From: Anaerolineaceae bacterium
GTDB taxonomy: Bacteria; Chloroflexota; Anaerolineae; Promineifilales; Promineifilaceae
Direction of reading: 5' to 3'
Length of the DNA: 64,000 nucleotides
NCBI GenBank assembly: GCA_002699125.1
Contig: PABI01000073.1
Coordinates: forward strand, 1 to 64,000
Within the stretch, counting starts at the first letter, position 1. Each line of letters starts with the position of its first letter. The translations under genes and the position numbers were made by a program. The notes under the pieces are model-generated. The model searched no databases, had not been told where the DNA came from, and was given only the letters and a program-made list of their open reading frames with translations. Below, one piece after another: positions 40,859 through 49,156 of the stretch.

Positions 40859-42181
40859 TCATAGGCAGTCCGGTTCACACACAAGCTTCTCTGCCTCCAT
40901 AGTCCGAACGGGCAACCTGACCGTACAAACCGTCCCGGGCAACAGCGCTTCATCATAACCGCTGCTTTCTAAATGGATGCTGCCTTGATGCGCTTCAACG
41001 ATTCCACGTGCAATGGGCAGCCCCAGGCCAAAACCGCCTCCCCGAAAAGCACTTTTGCTGGTGGAGTGTGTGTTCAAGGAACCCAACACATGGAACATGT
41101 CAAACACCCGCTGCTGTTCCGCAGGCGGTACACCAATGCCCGTATCCTTCACCAAAACCTCGATATGCCTGCCGTCGGGACAGGCTGCTTCCACAGAGAT
41201 CTGGCCACCGTCTGGCGTAAATTTCACAGCGTTGCCGATGATATTTTGGAAAACAATCTTTAATTTTCCAGCATCGGCGTCAATAGGTGGCACAGATTGC
41301 AAACCGGCAGTGCAAATCGTTAACGTGCGCTCGTGACAAACTGAAGCCAATCCATTCACAACCGACAGAATGACATCTTGCAGTCGCGTTTTTTGAAAAG
41401 TTAGCTCTAGCTGTCCAGAAGCAATATAGAAAAATTGCACAATTTCGTTAATAACATGCTTCATGCGAGCGGTAGCCTTGTCTAGATTGGCGGCCGTGCG
41501 GCTCAGCATCGGGTCATCAACCAGACCGGCCTTTTCGATGATCATGTTCATCAGTTGGGCATTGGTGGAAACGGCCGTCAACGGCGTGCGCAGCTCATGA
41601 GAAACCAAAAGAATGAAGTTGTTCTTCAGCTCATCCAGCTCCGTCAGATGCTCATTGGCAATCTTCAAGTTTTCAATCAGCTCAGTATTTTCAATGGCCG
41701 TCGCCGCCTGATTGGCAAAAAGCTGTAAGGGAGCCAGATCCGAATCCCGAAAACGGCCGCGAATCGAGCGGTTTTCTACATAAATGGCCCCAATCGTCCG
41801 GTTCCGCGTAACCAAAGGCACGCACATTATCGAGCGCAGCCGAAATGAAATTACGCTCTTAGCATGACCAAACTGAGGGTCTTGCATGGCGTCGCTTAAA
41901 ATAACCGACTCCCCACTCTGCACCACTTCCTCCAAAATAGAGCGGCTGATTTCATCTGTTGTGCCTGTCAAATCATTGCCCTGATTGTCTCGCTTTATCC
42001 GCAAATCAATTGAGCCATCCTCATTTTTCAGGACAAGATAGCCACGCTCAGCGCCAACTAACGTCAAGACTTCATCAATTGTGTAAGCAAGAAGCGGGGC
42101 CAAAGCGTGGGACTCTGCCATTTGACGGCTGACACGCAGCACATAATCCAGGAGTTCGATGCCTTCAAGTCGATTGATCAT
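40859..42181 (-). CDS. GAF-domain sensor histidine kinase
   Basis: Cytoplasmic two-component sensor, 440 aa, no membrane segment. GAF domain ~20-170 (LVGAERGYLVLKNEDGS to IGAIYVENRSIRGRF). Dimerisation/phosphoacceptor site NNFILLVSHELRTPLTAVST (His ~191). ATPase boxes: N box KIVFQNIIGNAVKFTPDGG, G1 VKDTGIGVPPAEQQRVFDMF, G2 FGLGLPIARGIVEAHQG. No response regulator is adjacent, so the partner is elsewhere. It contains ACGGCCGT (TAVST) just after the phospho-His helix. Confidence 0.93.
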   Translation of the reverse strand: MINRLEGIELLDYVLRVSRQMAESHALAPLLAYTIDEVLTLVGAERGYLVLKNEDGSIDLRIKRDNQGNDLTGTTDEISRSILEEVVQSGESVILSDAMQDPQFGHAKSVISFRLRSIMCVPLVTRNRTIGAIYVENRSIRGRFRDSDLAPLQLFANQAATAIENTELIENLKIANEHLTELDELKNNFILLVSHELRTPLTAVSTNAQLMNMIIEKAGLVDDPMLSRTAANLDKATARMKHVINEIVQFFYIASGQLELTFQKTRLQDVILSVVNGLASVCHERTLTICTAGLQSVPPIDADAGKLKIVFQNIIGNAVKFTPDGGQISVEAACPDGRHIEVLVKDTGIGVPPAEQQRVFDMFHVLGSLNTHSTSKSAFRGGGFGLGLPIARGIVEAHQGSIHLESSGYDEALLPGTVCTVRLPVRTMEAEKLVCEPDCL

Positions 42182-42268
42182 GCCCTAATAGTATGATCAA
42201 TAGCGGCGTGGTCCTATGGGAAATAGGGGGTAAAAATATTCTATTACCGCCCTTTTCACGGGCAGCTT

Positions 42269-43288
42269 TTATTGAAAAAGTGCCGGATTGGCTGACACCC
42301 AATCGTACAAATCGCGAATGCCCTGCTGTGGTGAAATGGTTGGCTGCCACCCCAGCTTTTGCCCAATTTTACGAATATCGGCCACAAAAACGCGCTGGTC
42401 ACCGGGACGCCAACCGGCCCGGGTGACGGGCACTTCATGGCCGGCCAGCTCCGCCAGCAGCGGGCCAAACTCCGTCCAGATGGACAACGTATTTTCCGGC
42501 CCGCCCCCTACATTGAACACTTCACCGCGCAGCGTGTCAATTTTTTGTATGCCCAGTTCATAAGCACGCACCAAATCTTGCACGTGCAGTAAATCGCGCA
42601 CCTGTTGACCATCGCCGTAAATGGTAATTGGCCGGTTCATAATCGTGGCTATGACAAAATGGGCCACCCAGCCCTGGTCTTCAATGCCAAACTGACGCTG
42701 GCCGTAAATGCAAGATTGGCGAAACACCATTGTTTTGAGGTTGTAGATACGGCCGTAATCCAGCATATATTGATCCCCTGCCCCTTTAGAACAGCCATAT
42801 GGAGAATGGAAATCAAGCGGATATGTCTCGGGGATGCCGTGGATGTAATTGGCATAGCGGTAACGGCCGTTTTCCAGCACCACCTTCGCCCCCTCCATAC
42901 CGCCATACACTTTATTGGTTGAGGCGTATAAAACGGCCGCTTCCGGACATTGATGCCGTACCGCTTCCAGCACGTTAAACGTACCCAGCGCATTAATCTC
43001 AAAATCTTCGCGCGGGTTTTGCATTGAGGTGGTTACCGCCACCTGGCTGGCCAGATGCAAAACCGCATCCGCCCCACCAACTGCGGCCTCTAAAGCAGCA
43101 TAATCACGGATGTCGCCGGCCACAAAATGGAGCCGTTCCCCATGTCGCGCTTGCAACCACGCCAAATTTGCCGGGCCGCCCTTACGCGACAAATTGTCGA
43201 ACACCACCACATCGTGTCCCTGCTGCAAAAAGTAGTCTGCACTGTTGCAGCCAATAAACCCCGCGCCGCCCGTAATAAATAGCTTCAT
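42269..43288 (-). CDS. NAD-dependent nucleotide-sugar epimerase (CDP-paratose 2-epimerase-like)
   Basis: Extended SDR, 339 aa. NAD-binding ITGGAGFIGCNSADYF; catalytic Tyr-Lys in SPYGCSKGAGDQYM; substrate region ASTNKVYGGMEGAK and MVFRQSCIYGQRQFG. The SCIYGxRQ pattern and the N-K-V-Y-G loop are typical of CDP-tyvelose/CDP-paratose 2-epimerase relatives, though other UDP-sugar epimerases share parts. Probable role: surface polysaccharide sugar. GGGAAA precedes the ATG. Followed by a perfect 20-bp hairpin element upstream. Confidence 0.85.
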   Translation of the reverse strand: MKLFITGGAGFIGCNSADYFLQQGHDVVVFDNLSRKGGPANLAWLQARHGERLHFVAGDIRDYAALEAAVGGADAVLHLASQVAVTTSMQNPREDFEINALGTFNVLEAVRHQCPEAAVLYASTNKVYGGMEGAKVVLENGRYRYANYIHGIPETYPLDFHSPYGCSKGAGDQYMLDYGRIYNLKTMVFRQSCIYGQRQFGIEDQGWVAHFVIATIMNRPITIYGDGQQVRDLLHVQDLVRAYELGIQKIDTLRGEVFNVGGGPENTLSIWTEFGPLLAELAGHEVPVTRAGWRPGDQRVFVADIRKIGQKLGWQPTISPQQGIRDLYDWVSANPALFQ

Positions 43289-43312
43289 ACTAAATTTCCC
43301 ATGAAAAAATTT

Positions 43313-43357
43313 GGACGCAGATTTGCCTGATCCTCCTGATCAGGCAAATCTGCGTCC
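43313..43357. repeat. Perfect 20-bp inverted repeat (GCAGATTTGCCTGATC family)
   Basis: GGACGCAGATTTGCCTGATC (43313-43332), 5-nt loop CTCCT, then the exact complement to 43357. A related but imperfect copy is at 60964-61013. It is 25 bp upstream of the epimerase ATG and so would be in its leader or end the rimI transcript. Confidence 0.85.
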
Positions 43358-43422
43358 TATTTGTCATTCGTAACTAAAGACGCTTCTTACCAAACCTGCT
43401 TTGTTATACAGCCTGTGCCCGC

Positions 43423-43968
43423 TCAAACCTCACTTTGCAGGCGTTGGTAAAGCGCTTTTTGCTGTTCCTCCAGGAATTGATGGTAGCGGGCGCTCAGTGA
43501 AGGCATGGTCATGAGCAAGGCATCTTCACCGGTATCGCGATAGTAGCGCGGACGCGTGCCCACTTCTTCAAACTGGTACTTGCGGTACAGCGCCTGGGCT
43601 ACCTGGTTACTTTGCCGCACTTCCAGCGTCACCATGTTGGCCGGATGATCATATGCCTGGAACAGCAGGTTGAGCAGCAGCAGTTCCCCCAGCCCGCGCC
43701 CGCGCCACTCAGGATGTGTGGCAATGGTGCTGATGTGTATCTCGTCGGCAATAAGCCAGTAGCCGGAAAAGCCAATGATTTTGGGGGAACGGCCGTCCCC
43801 CGCCACACCCAACACCTGATAATGGGCAATATCATTTTGCGCCAGCTCATGTTCAAACAGCCCGGTCCGCGCTGGCGTCGGGAAAGAGAGCCGATCGATC
43901 GCCTGCACCGTAGACAAATCGGTCAGCTGCATTGGGCGCAGACAATATGGCGTTTGGGAAATCATCAT
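43423..43968 (-). CDS. rimI: Ribosomal-protein-alanine N-acetyltransferase RimI
   Basis: GNAT acetyltransferase, 181 aa. Acetyl-CoA loop HPEWRGRGLGELLLLNLLF, then EVRQSNQVAQALYRKYQFEE and GTRPRYYRDTGEDALLM, the common RimI ending. I chose the double ATG at 43968/43965 (MMISQTPYCLRPM); upstream ATGs would overlap tsaB by 130 bp and add a non-homologous, Trp-rich piece. No clear Shine-Dalgarno is present; coupling to tsaB (stop 17 bp before) is likely. It is the usual partner of tsaB. Confidence 0.9.
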   Translation of the reverse strand: MMISQTPYCLRPMQLTDLSTVQAIDRLSFPTPARTGLFEHELAQNDIAHYQVLGVAGDGRSPKIIGFSGYWLIADEIHISTIATHPEWRGRGLGELLLLNLLFQAYDHPANMVTLEVRQSNQVAQALYRKYQFEEVGTRPRYYRDTGEDALLMTMPSLSARYHQFLEEQQKALYQRLQSEV

Positions 43969-43984
43969 GGGAGGTTTTTTAACA

Positions 43985-44653
43985 TCAATTGCCAGCAGGA
44001 TCGCGTAAGTAGATGGGAGCCAACGTCTGCGCATCGTCCACATCATCAGCACGCAAGCGCCGCCAGCCCAGTTCAGCCAGGTAGCCGGCACGCCGCACGG
44101 CCGCTGCCGGTGGCGCAATCTGGTGGGTTTTGTTGGCTGCCTTGATTTTTCTCACTGCCTCCGCCGTAATTTCCCCGGCAAACGTAATGCGCCCTTCCAA
44201 CCGGGGCAGCAGCTCATCCCAGCTTTCGATGGTGGGGATTTCGCTGGTTTGCCAGCCACGGCCGTTTTCCCATTCATAAGGAACCGTGCAAATGCGGGTG
44301 CGTCCTGCCTCGGCTACCACCCAGAGCTGCCCGGGGAACGGTCCAAAGGCCGCCGCCACAATGTCCAGCGTGCCGATGCCCAGCAGCGGTGTCTGGTTGG
44401 CCAGGGCCAGGCCCTTGGCCAGCGCCAGACCCACGCGCAGCCCGGTGTAAGAACCTGGTCCCATCGCCACCGCAATTCCTTCTAAATCTGCGGCAGAAAC
44501 GTTGGCCCGGTGCATCAGCTGCTGCAAATTGGGTGTGAGCTCAATCGTGTGGTTGTTCAGGCAGCGCCAGCCAACCTCGGCCACAACGGCCGTTCCATCA
44601 TGCAGCGCCAGCCCCAGCCAGCGTGTGGCAGTATCAATTGCTAAAATCATCAT
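43985..44653 (-). CDS. tsaB: tRNA t6A modification protein TsaB
   Basis: Non-catalytic ASKHA partner of TsaD in making threonylcarbamoyl-adenosine at position 37 of ANN-decoding tRNAs. N terminus MMILAIDTATRWLGLALHDG and the motif VAMGPGSYTGLRVGLALAKG are diagnostic. 222 aa. Its ATG overlaps the tsaE stop, and rimI follows: the tsaE-tsaB-rimI unit is common in bacteria. Confidence 0.95.
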   Translation of the reverse strand: MMILAIDTATRWLGLALHDGTAVVAEVGWRCLNNHTIELTPNLQQLMHRANVSAADLEGIAVAMGPGSYTGLRVGLALAKGLALANQTPLLGIGTLDIVAAAFGPFPGQLWVVAEAGRTRICTVPYEWENGRGWQTSEIPTIESWDELLPRLEGRITFAGEITAEAVRKIKAANKTHQIAPPAAAVRRAGYLAELGWRRLRADDVDDAQTLAPIYLRDPAGN

Positions 44654-45153
44654 TAAACCCCAAAGGCACTCTTTTTAAAATCTTCCAGCAGTTCGGCCGA
44701 CCGTTCTCCCGTAGCGTTAATGCGCAGCTTACGCCGCGTCTCGCTGACGTAGCTCAGGGCAATCCACAGTCGATCTTCCGGTAGCAGCGTCTCAATACGC
44801 TCCGGCCACTCAATCATCACTGCGCCGGGACCGTACAAAATATCTTCCAAACCCACCGTTAACTGGTCTTCTGTCTGTTCCAGCCGGTAGCAATCGATGT
44901 GGTAGAGGATACGGCCGTCCACCAGTCGAGGATATTCATTCACCAACGTAAACGTCGGGCTCGTCACCCGCAAACCCGTCCCCCAGCCCCGGCCAATGCC
45001 GCGAGCCAGTGCCGTTTTCCCCGTACCCAACTCACCAGACAGGCAAAGCAAATCATGCACTTGCAGCAGTTCACCCAGGCGCACGCCCAACCGCGTCGTC
45101 TGCTCCACGCTGCTGCTTACAAAATCAATTGTCCAGCGATCCAATATAGCCAT
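44653..45153 (-). CDS. tsaE: tRNA t6A modification ATPase TsaE
   Basis: P-loop ATPase that drives the TsaB-TsaD cycle. Walker A in CLSGELGTGKTALARGIGRG; TSPTFTLVNEYP and IDCYRLE follow, as in the YjeE family; VMIEWPERIE is the Walker-B-like strand. 166 aa. It is the first gene of the tsaE-tsaB-rimI operon. A possible -10 (TATAAT) lies at 45188-45193 on the minus strand, but the -35 is poor. Confidence 0.94.
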   Translation of the reverse strand: MAILDRWTIDFVSSSVEQTTRLGVRLGELLQVHDLLCLSGELGTGKTALARGIGRGWGTGLRVTSPTFTLVNEYPRLVDGRILYHIDCYRLEQTEDQLTVGLEDILYGPGAVMIEWPERIETLLPEDRLWIALSYVSETRRKLRINATGERSAELLEDFKKSAFGV

Positions 45154-45265
45154 TTAGTCACCTAATACTTAAATTCACGGCTGTTTTATTATACCCTCTC
45201 CCGGTGATCATGGTATCATAACAAACACCTCAAAAGAGGTGAAACAAATCTTGAGCAAATAACTC

Positions 45266-46009
45266 ATGCGAATCCTGATAATTTCTGACATCCATGCCAA
45301 CCTCACTGCATTCAAAGCGGTGTTGGAACACGCCCAAAACCAATGGGACGTTATCTGGTTCCTGGGCGACCTGGTTGGCTACGGACCAGACCCGAACGAA
45401 TGTGTCCAGGAGCTGCAAAAGCATAAGCACATCGCCCTCTCCGGCAATCACGACCAGGCTGTTTTGGGCAATTTGGACATCAAATCATTTAATCGGGAAG
45501 CTAAATACGCCATCACCTGGACACAGGAAGCCATCAGCGCGGAAACCGAGAGCTACCTGAAAAGCCTGCCCTCCAAACAGGTTGAAGGAAACTTCACCCT
45601 GGCTCACGCCAGCCCGCGTTATCCGGTGTGGGAATATATTTTAGACCCCCTCACCGCTTCTGAAAATTTCAACTGGTTCCAAACCGAGTTTTGCCTGGTT
45701 GGCCATACCCATGTGCCTGTTATGTTTGAAGAGCGACTCAATGGTTTCCGCAAGGTGAACGTACGCCCACCCCATTATGGCCAGGGGCGCGACGCCCTCT
45801 TTCTGGGGCCAGAGCGGCTCATCATTAACCCCGGCAGCGTCGGCCAGCCCCGCGACTCCGATCCCCGTGCCGCCTACGCCCTCCTCGACACTGAAACCCT
45901 AACCTGGACTTATCAGCGCGTTCCCTATGCCGTGCGCGAAGTGCAAGAACGCATGGAAAAAAGTGGTATGCCCAAGCGGCTGGTAAACCGGCTGGCTTAC
46001 GGCATTTAA
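45266..46009 (+). CDS. Metallophosphoesterase (calcineurin-like)
   Basis: Binuclear metal phosphoesterase, 247 aa. Ligand motifs: SDIHANLTAF, FLGDLVGYGPDP, SGNHDQAV, LAHASPRYPV and VGHTHVP. These give the D-x-H, G-D, GNHD and GHTH set in order. INPGSVGQPRDSDPRAAYAL is typical of YfcE/PrpE-like enzymes; the substrate is not predictable. CACCTC-AAAA-GAGGTG, a small hairpin 25 bp before the ATG, could occlude an upstream GAGG. Confidence 0.9.
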   Translation: MRILIISDIHANLTAFKAVLEHAQNQWDVIWFLGDLVGYGPDPNECVQELQKHKHIALSGNHDQAVLGNLDIKSFNREAKYAITWTQEAISAETESYLKSLPSKQVEGNFTLAHASPRYPVWEYILDPLTASENFNWFQTEFCLVGHTHVPVMFEERLNGFRKVNVRPPHYGQGRDALFLGPERLIINPGSVGQPRDSDPRAAYALLDTETLTWTYQRVPYAVREVQERMEKSGMPKRLVNRLAYGI

Positions 46010-46023
46010 TTTTCACACAAGAA

Positions 46024-46077
46024 ACCTCCCGCAGCTTCCCCAACTGATCCTCGTTGTACCATAAACCTGCGGGAGGT
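46024..46077. terminator. Hairpin after the metallophosphoesterase gene
   Basis: Perfect 11-bp arms ACCTCCCGCAG (46024-46034) and CTGCGGGAGGT (46067-46077), 32-nt loop. It starts 15 bp past the stop; a short T-run (TTTTT) follows 8 nt later. Confidence 0.6.
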
Positions 46078-46153
46078 CGGGAACTTTTTGCCAGGTGCTT
46101 GCGTTTTACTCTCTAGAAGCGTACATTAATCAAACATTCAGGAGAGCATAAAC

Positions 46154-47140
46154 ATGATCCGCAAAAAAATCCTTGTAATCAGCGCAATTTTCTTCTTACT
46201 TCTTTTGGCTGCCTGTGGGGCAGCTGCCACCTCAGAAGATTCGATGGCAAGTTTTTCTGAACCGGCTGCCGCACCCGCCCGCGATACGGGTGGAAATTCT
46301 TCCTTTGGCGACGATTTTGCTATGGAAGAAGCAGAAGCCCCCATGGAACAATCTGGCGAAGCGATGAGCGACGGCAGCCTCGGCGTTAGCACAAACCAGG
46401 GAACGGCCGTTCAACCATTCCAGGAGCGGCTTATTATTCGCACCGCCAACATGAGCCTGATTGTATCCAACACAGAAGAAGCAATGGCCACCATCAGCCA
46501 GATGGCTGAAGAAAACGGTGGCTGGGTGGTAAACAGCTCCGTCTTCCAATACAACGAAAATGCCAAGACGGGCAACATCACCATCCGCGTGCCCTCTTCT
46601 GGCTTTAACAGCGCCCTGGAAGCGCTGCGCAGCATGGCGGTTGAGGTGCGTAATGAAAGCACCTCGGGGCAGGACGTGACGGAAGAGTTTGTCGATGTCT
46701 CGGCCCGGTTGGAGAATCTGGAAGCCACGGCCGATCGCGTGCGCGCCTTTTTGGATGATGCCGAAACGGTGGAAGAAGCCCTGGCCGTAAATCAGGAGCT
46801 GAGCCGCCTGGAAAGCGACATTGAATCAATGAAGGGCCGGCTGCAATACCTGAGCCAATCGGCTTCCTTCTCTACTATCACCGTGGACTTAACGCCGGAC
46901 ATCGTGTCTCAACCTATCGAGCCCAGCAACTGGCGACCGGCAGTTGTTTTCCGCAACGCAGTGGATTCACTGGTCGATGCCCTGCAGGACGTGGCTGAGT
47001 TTGGTATCTGGTTTGCCGTTTACCTGCTGCCCTTGCTGCTCATCGTGGGTATTCCGCTGTGGCTGGTGGGCCGCTTTATCTGGCGGCGCTGGCGGCGGCG
47101 TGGGCCGGTGCAAACGGAAACGGCCGTTTCCACCGAGTAA
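46154..47140 (+). CDS. DUF4349 lipoprotein
   Basis: Predicted membrane-anchored lipoprotein, 328 aa. The signal with lipobox is visible (ILVISAIFFLLLLAACGAAA; Cys ~21). A disordered acidic region follows, then the DUF4349 domain (~95-270: RLIIRTANMSLIVSNTEEAM, RVPSSGFNSALEALRSM, and a helical ARLENLEATADRVRAFL coiled coil), a membrane helix (FAVYLLPLLLIVGIPLWLV) and a basic end ending TETAVSTE, which is an ACGGCCGT copy. AGGAG precedes the ATG. Function unknown; the family is often near envelope-stress genes. Confidence 0.88.
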   Translation: MIRKKILVISAIFFLLLLAACGAAATSEDSMASFSEPAAAPARDTGGNSSFGDDFAMEEAEAPMEQSGEAMSDGSLGVSTNQGTAVQPFQERLIIRTANMSLIVSNTEEAMATISQMAEENGGWVVNSSVFQYNENAKTGNITIRVPSSGFNSALEALRSMAVEVRNESTSGQDVTEEFVDVSARLENLEATADRVRAFLDDAETVEEALAVNQELSRLESDIESMKGRLQYLSQSASFSTITVDLTPDIVSQPIEPSNWRPAVVFRNAVDSLVDALQDVAEFGIWFAVYLLPLLLIVGIPLWLVGRFIWRRWRRRGPVQTETAVSTE

Positions 47141-47147
47141 CCTATCA

Positions 47148-47248
47148 TTGTCATTTCGAACGAAGTGAGAAATCCCTCTAAGTTCAGCAGGATATAAGCC
47201 TCGCTAATCTCAGAGGGATTTCTCGCCAAGAGCGGCTCGAAATGACAA
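47148..47248. repeat. Inverted repeat, GTCATTTCGA family
   Basis: Outer arms TTGTCATTTCGA (47148-47159) and TCGAAATGACAA (47237-47248), inner arms AGAAATCCCTCT (47168-47179) and AGAGGGATTTCT (47212-47223). It is 8 bp past the DUF4349 stop and followed by GTTTTTTG, so it may also serve as that gene's terminator. The right arm recurs at 18251-18295. Confidence 0.8.
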
Positions 47249-47297
47249 GTGAGGGTTTTTTGTAATTCCTCAGTCCTCAAATCGCTGAGACTCCTCT

Positions 47298-48065
47298 TCA
47301 CAACTCCCCATTTTGAATCTTCTCAATTGCCTGCCGCACCGCCCCGGAACATCTTTGAAACTGCTTTGAGCCCTGCATCTCAATGGTACGCGGCCGCGGC
47401 AGAGCAATTTGAATACGCTCGGTAATCGTGGCCGGCTGGCCGCCCATCACCACCACCTCATCGGCCAGCAGCACCGCTTCAGGAATGCTGTGGGTGACCA
47501 TGAACACGGTCACGGGCAGCGTGGCCCAAATGCGCAGCAGTTCTTGCCCCATGCGCTCCCGCGTCAGGGCATCGAGCGAGCCAAACGGCTCATCCAGCAG
47601 CAGCAGCGACGGCCGATGCACCAACGCCCGCGCCAGGGCTACCCGCTGGGCCATCCCACCGGATAGATGCGCCGGATAGCTGCGTTCGTATCCGGTCAGT
47701 CCAACCAGATCGAGCATTTCCCGTACGGCCGTATCTGACTCAGCCAGTGGCACACCTTTAATTTCCAACGGCAGGCGCACATTTTCATAAGCGGTGCGCC
47801 AGGGCATAAGATTGTCTTTTTGGAACATGAGGCCGATGGATGTTGGCTGGCCGTTTAATTGGTTGGCATATTGAATTTTGCCGGAAGACGGCCGTAGCAA
47901 CCCCGCCAGCAGCCGAACCAACGTCGATTTCCCCACACCCGATGGCCCTACCAGCGCCACAAAACCACCGGCAGGCAGGGCAAACGACAGGTTGGCCAGC
48001 ACTTTTTGTTTGGCACCAAAAACGTGGCTCACGTTGTGGACGGTGAGGAAGGGGGATGGATTCAT
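47298..48065 (-). CDS. ribZ: Riboflavin-type ABC transporter ATP-binding protein
   Basis: ABC ATPase of the SsuB/TauB/ThiZ group, 255 aa. Walker A VGPSGVGKSTLVRLLAG, signature HLSGGMAQRVALARALVHRP, Walker B LLLLDEPFGSLD, switch His in MVTHSIPEAVLLADEVVVMG. It is the third gene of a permease-binding protein-ATPase operon under an FMN riboswitch; that is why I favour riboflavin. The GGAGGGGG before its ATG comes from the spacer repeat at 48067-48149. Confidence 0.82.
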   Translation of the reverse strand: MNPSPFLTVHNVSHVFGAKQKVLANLSFALPAGGFVALVGPSGVGKSTLVRLLAGLLRPSSGKIQYANQLNGQPTSIGLMFQKDNLMPWRTAYENVRLPLEIKGVPLAESDTAVREMLDLVGLTGYERSYPAHLSGGMAQRVALARALVHRPSLLLLDEPFGSLDALTRERMGQELLRIWATLPVTVFMVTHSIPEAVLLADEVVVMGGQPATITERIQIALPRPRTIEMQGSKQFQRCSGAVRQAIEKIQNGEL

Positions 48066-48066
48066 A

Positions 48067-48149
48067 CCCCCTCCCTAGCCCTCCCCCTGGCAGGGGGAGG
48101 GGATTGGCTCCCTCTCCCTCGTAGGGAGAGGGTTGGGGCGAGGGTAGGA
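48067..48149. repeat. Spacer repeat (GGGAGGG / CCCTCCC) between ribY and ribZ
   Basis: Two stacked hairpins: CCCTCCCCCTGGCAGGGGGAGGGG and CCCTCTCCC-TCGTAG-GGAGAGGG. On the minus strand the last GGAGGGGGT precedes ATG and acts as the ribZ ribosome site. The family occurs in many bacterial spacers (recalled). Confidence 0.7.
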
Positions 48150-48158
48150 TTATCAAGT

Positions 48159-49142
48159 TTATTCATTATTGGCCAAAACAAACTCATTGGTGAAAACGGC
48201 CGTTAAATCCGCCACAGGTTCATCCATCAACCCCGCATCCAGCAACACTTGCTGCGTATTCTGCCACGATGCCAAATCAGAGAGGCCCAGCGTCTCAGCC
48301 TGCCACAGCGGCAGCGACGCATCCAGAACCGCTTTCCGCTCATCTTCCAACTCTTCCACATAATTTTTGCTGATCTCGAACGCTTCGTCTGGATTTGCCA
48401 ACGTATCTGCCAGGCCACGCAGAGCCGCGCCAACAAATCGCTCCACCATCTCCGGATTTTCGGCAATAGTTGTCTCGTTGGTGATGATGCCGTTGGCCAC
48501 CATGTCAATATAATCAGACACCTGGATCACGTTGATTTGCTCGCCACGCCCGGCCAACTGCACCGGTTCGTTGTTGGCATAGCCTACCACCGCCTCGGAC
48601 TGGTCGCTAAGCAGCGATTCAATCTGGTTAAAGCCAATGTCCTGGCCATTCACATCTTCCGGCTGCAAACCGCTGGCCGAAAGCAGCCCAAGATAGCCCA
48701 CGTAGCTGGCACCAAAAAAGCCGGGGAGTCCGACGGTACGGCCGTTTAAATCCATCGGTGTTTCAATATTAGCCTCCGCCTTGCTCACCACGGCGATGGG
48801 AAACCGTTGGAACCATTCCATCACGTAAACTACCGGCACCTCTTGTGCTCTGGCTAACAGCACCTGCTCGCCGCTGACGATGGCAAACGGCAGCTCATTG
48901 GCCCCCACCAATGACACGCCATCGGTCTCAAAGCTGTAATCAAACTCAACTTCAAAACCGGCTTCGCTGAAGTACCCTTTCTCCTGCGCCACATAAAACG
49001 GGGCAAACTGCGGATCAGCCACAAAGCCCATCGGCAGCCGTATGGGCATCAGCTCCGTTTCAGCCGGTTCATCTGCCCCGCAGGCAGCCAACAGCAGCAC
49101 AACAATAAGCATGTTCATGATTATGCGCAATTTCTTTTTCAT
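48159..49142 (-). CDS. ribY: Riboflavin-type ABC transporter substrate-binding lipoprotein
   Basis: NMT1/THI5-like binding protein, 327 aa. Lipoprotein signal MNMLIVVLLLAACGADEPAE (Cys ~21), then IRLPMGFVADPQFAPFYVAQ, the standard opening of the SsuA/ThiY/RibY fold, and DLNGRTVGLPGFFGASYVGY. The family includes thiamine-pyrimidine and sulfonate binders; the FMN riboswitch points to riboflavin or a precursor (RibY of Chloroflexota, known from the literature). AAGGA precedes the ATG. No aromatic binding residues were verified. Confidence 0.82.
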   Translation of the reverse strand: MKKKLRIIMNMLIVVLLLAACGADEPAETELMPIRLPMGFVADPQFAPFYVAQEKGYFSEAGFEVEFDYSFETDGVSLVGANELPFAIVSGEQVLLARAQEVPVVYVMEWFQRFPIAVVSKAEANIETPMDLNGRTVGLPGFFGASYVGYLGLLSASGLQPEDVNGQDIGFNQIESLLSDQSEAVVGYANNEPVQLAGRGEQINVIQVSDYIDMVANGIITNETTIAENPEMVERFVGAALRGLADTLANPDEAFEISKNYVEELEDERKAVLDASLPLWQAETLGLSDLASWQNTQQVLLDAGLMDEPVADLTAVFTNEFVLANNE

Positions 49143-49156
49143 TATTTTTGTTCCTT

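Noticed and set aside
47020..47301. 93-residue minus-strand frame past the DUF4349 gene
   Set aside because: Its residues (CHFEPLLARNPSE, GFLTSFEM) are translation of the spacer repeat at 47148-47248.
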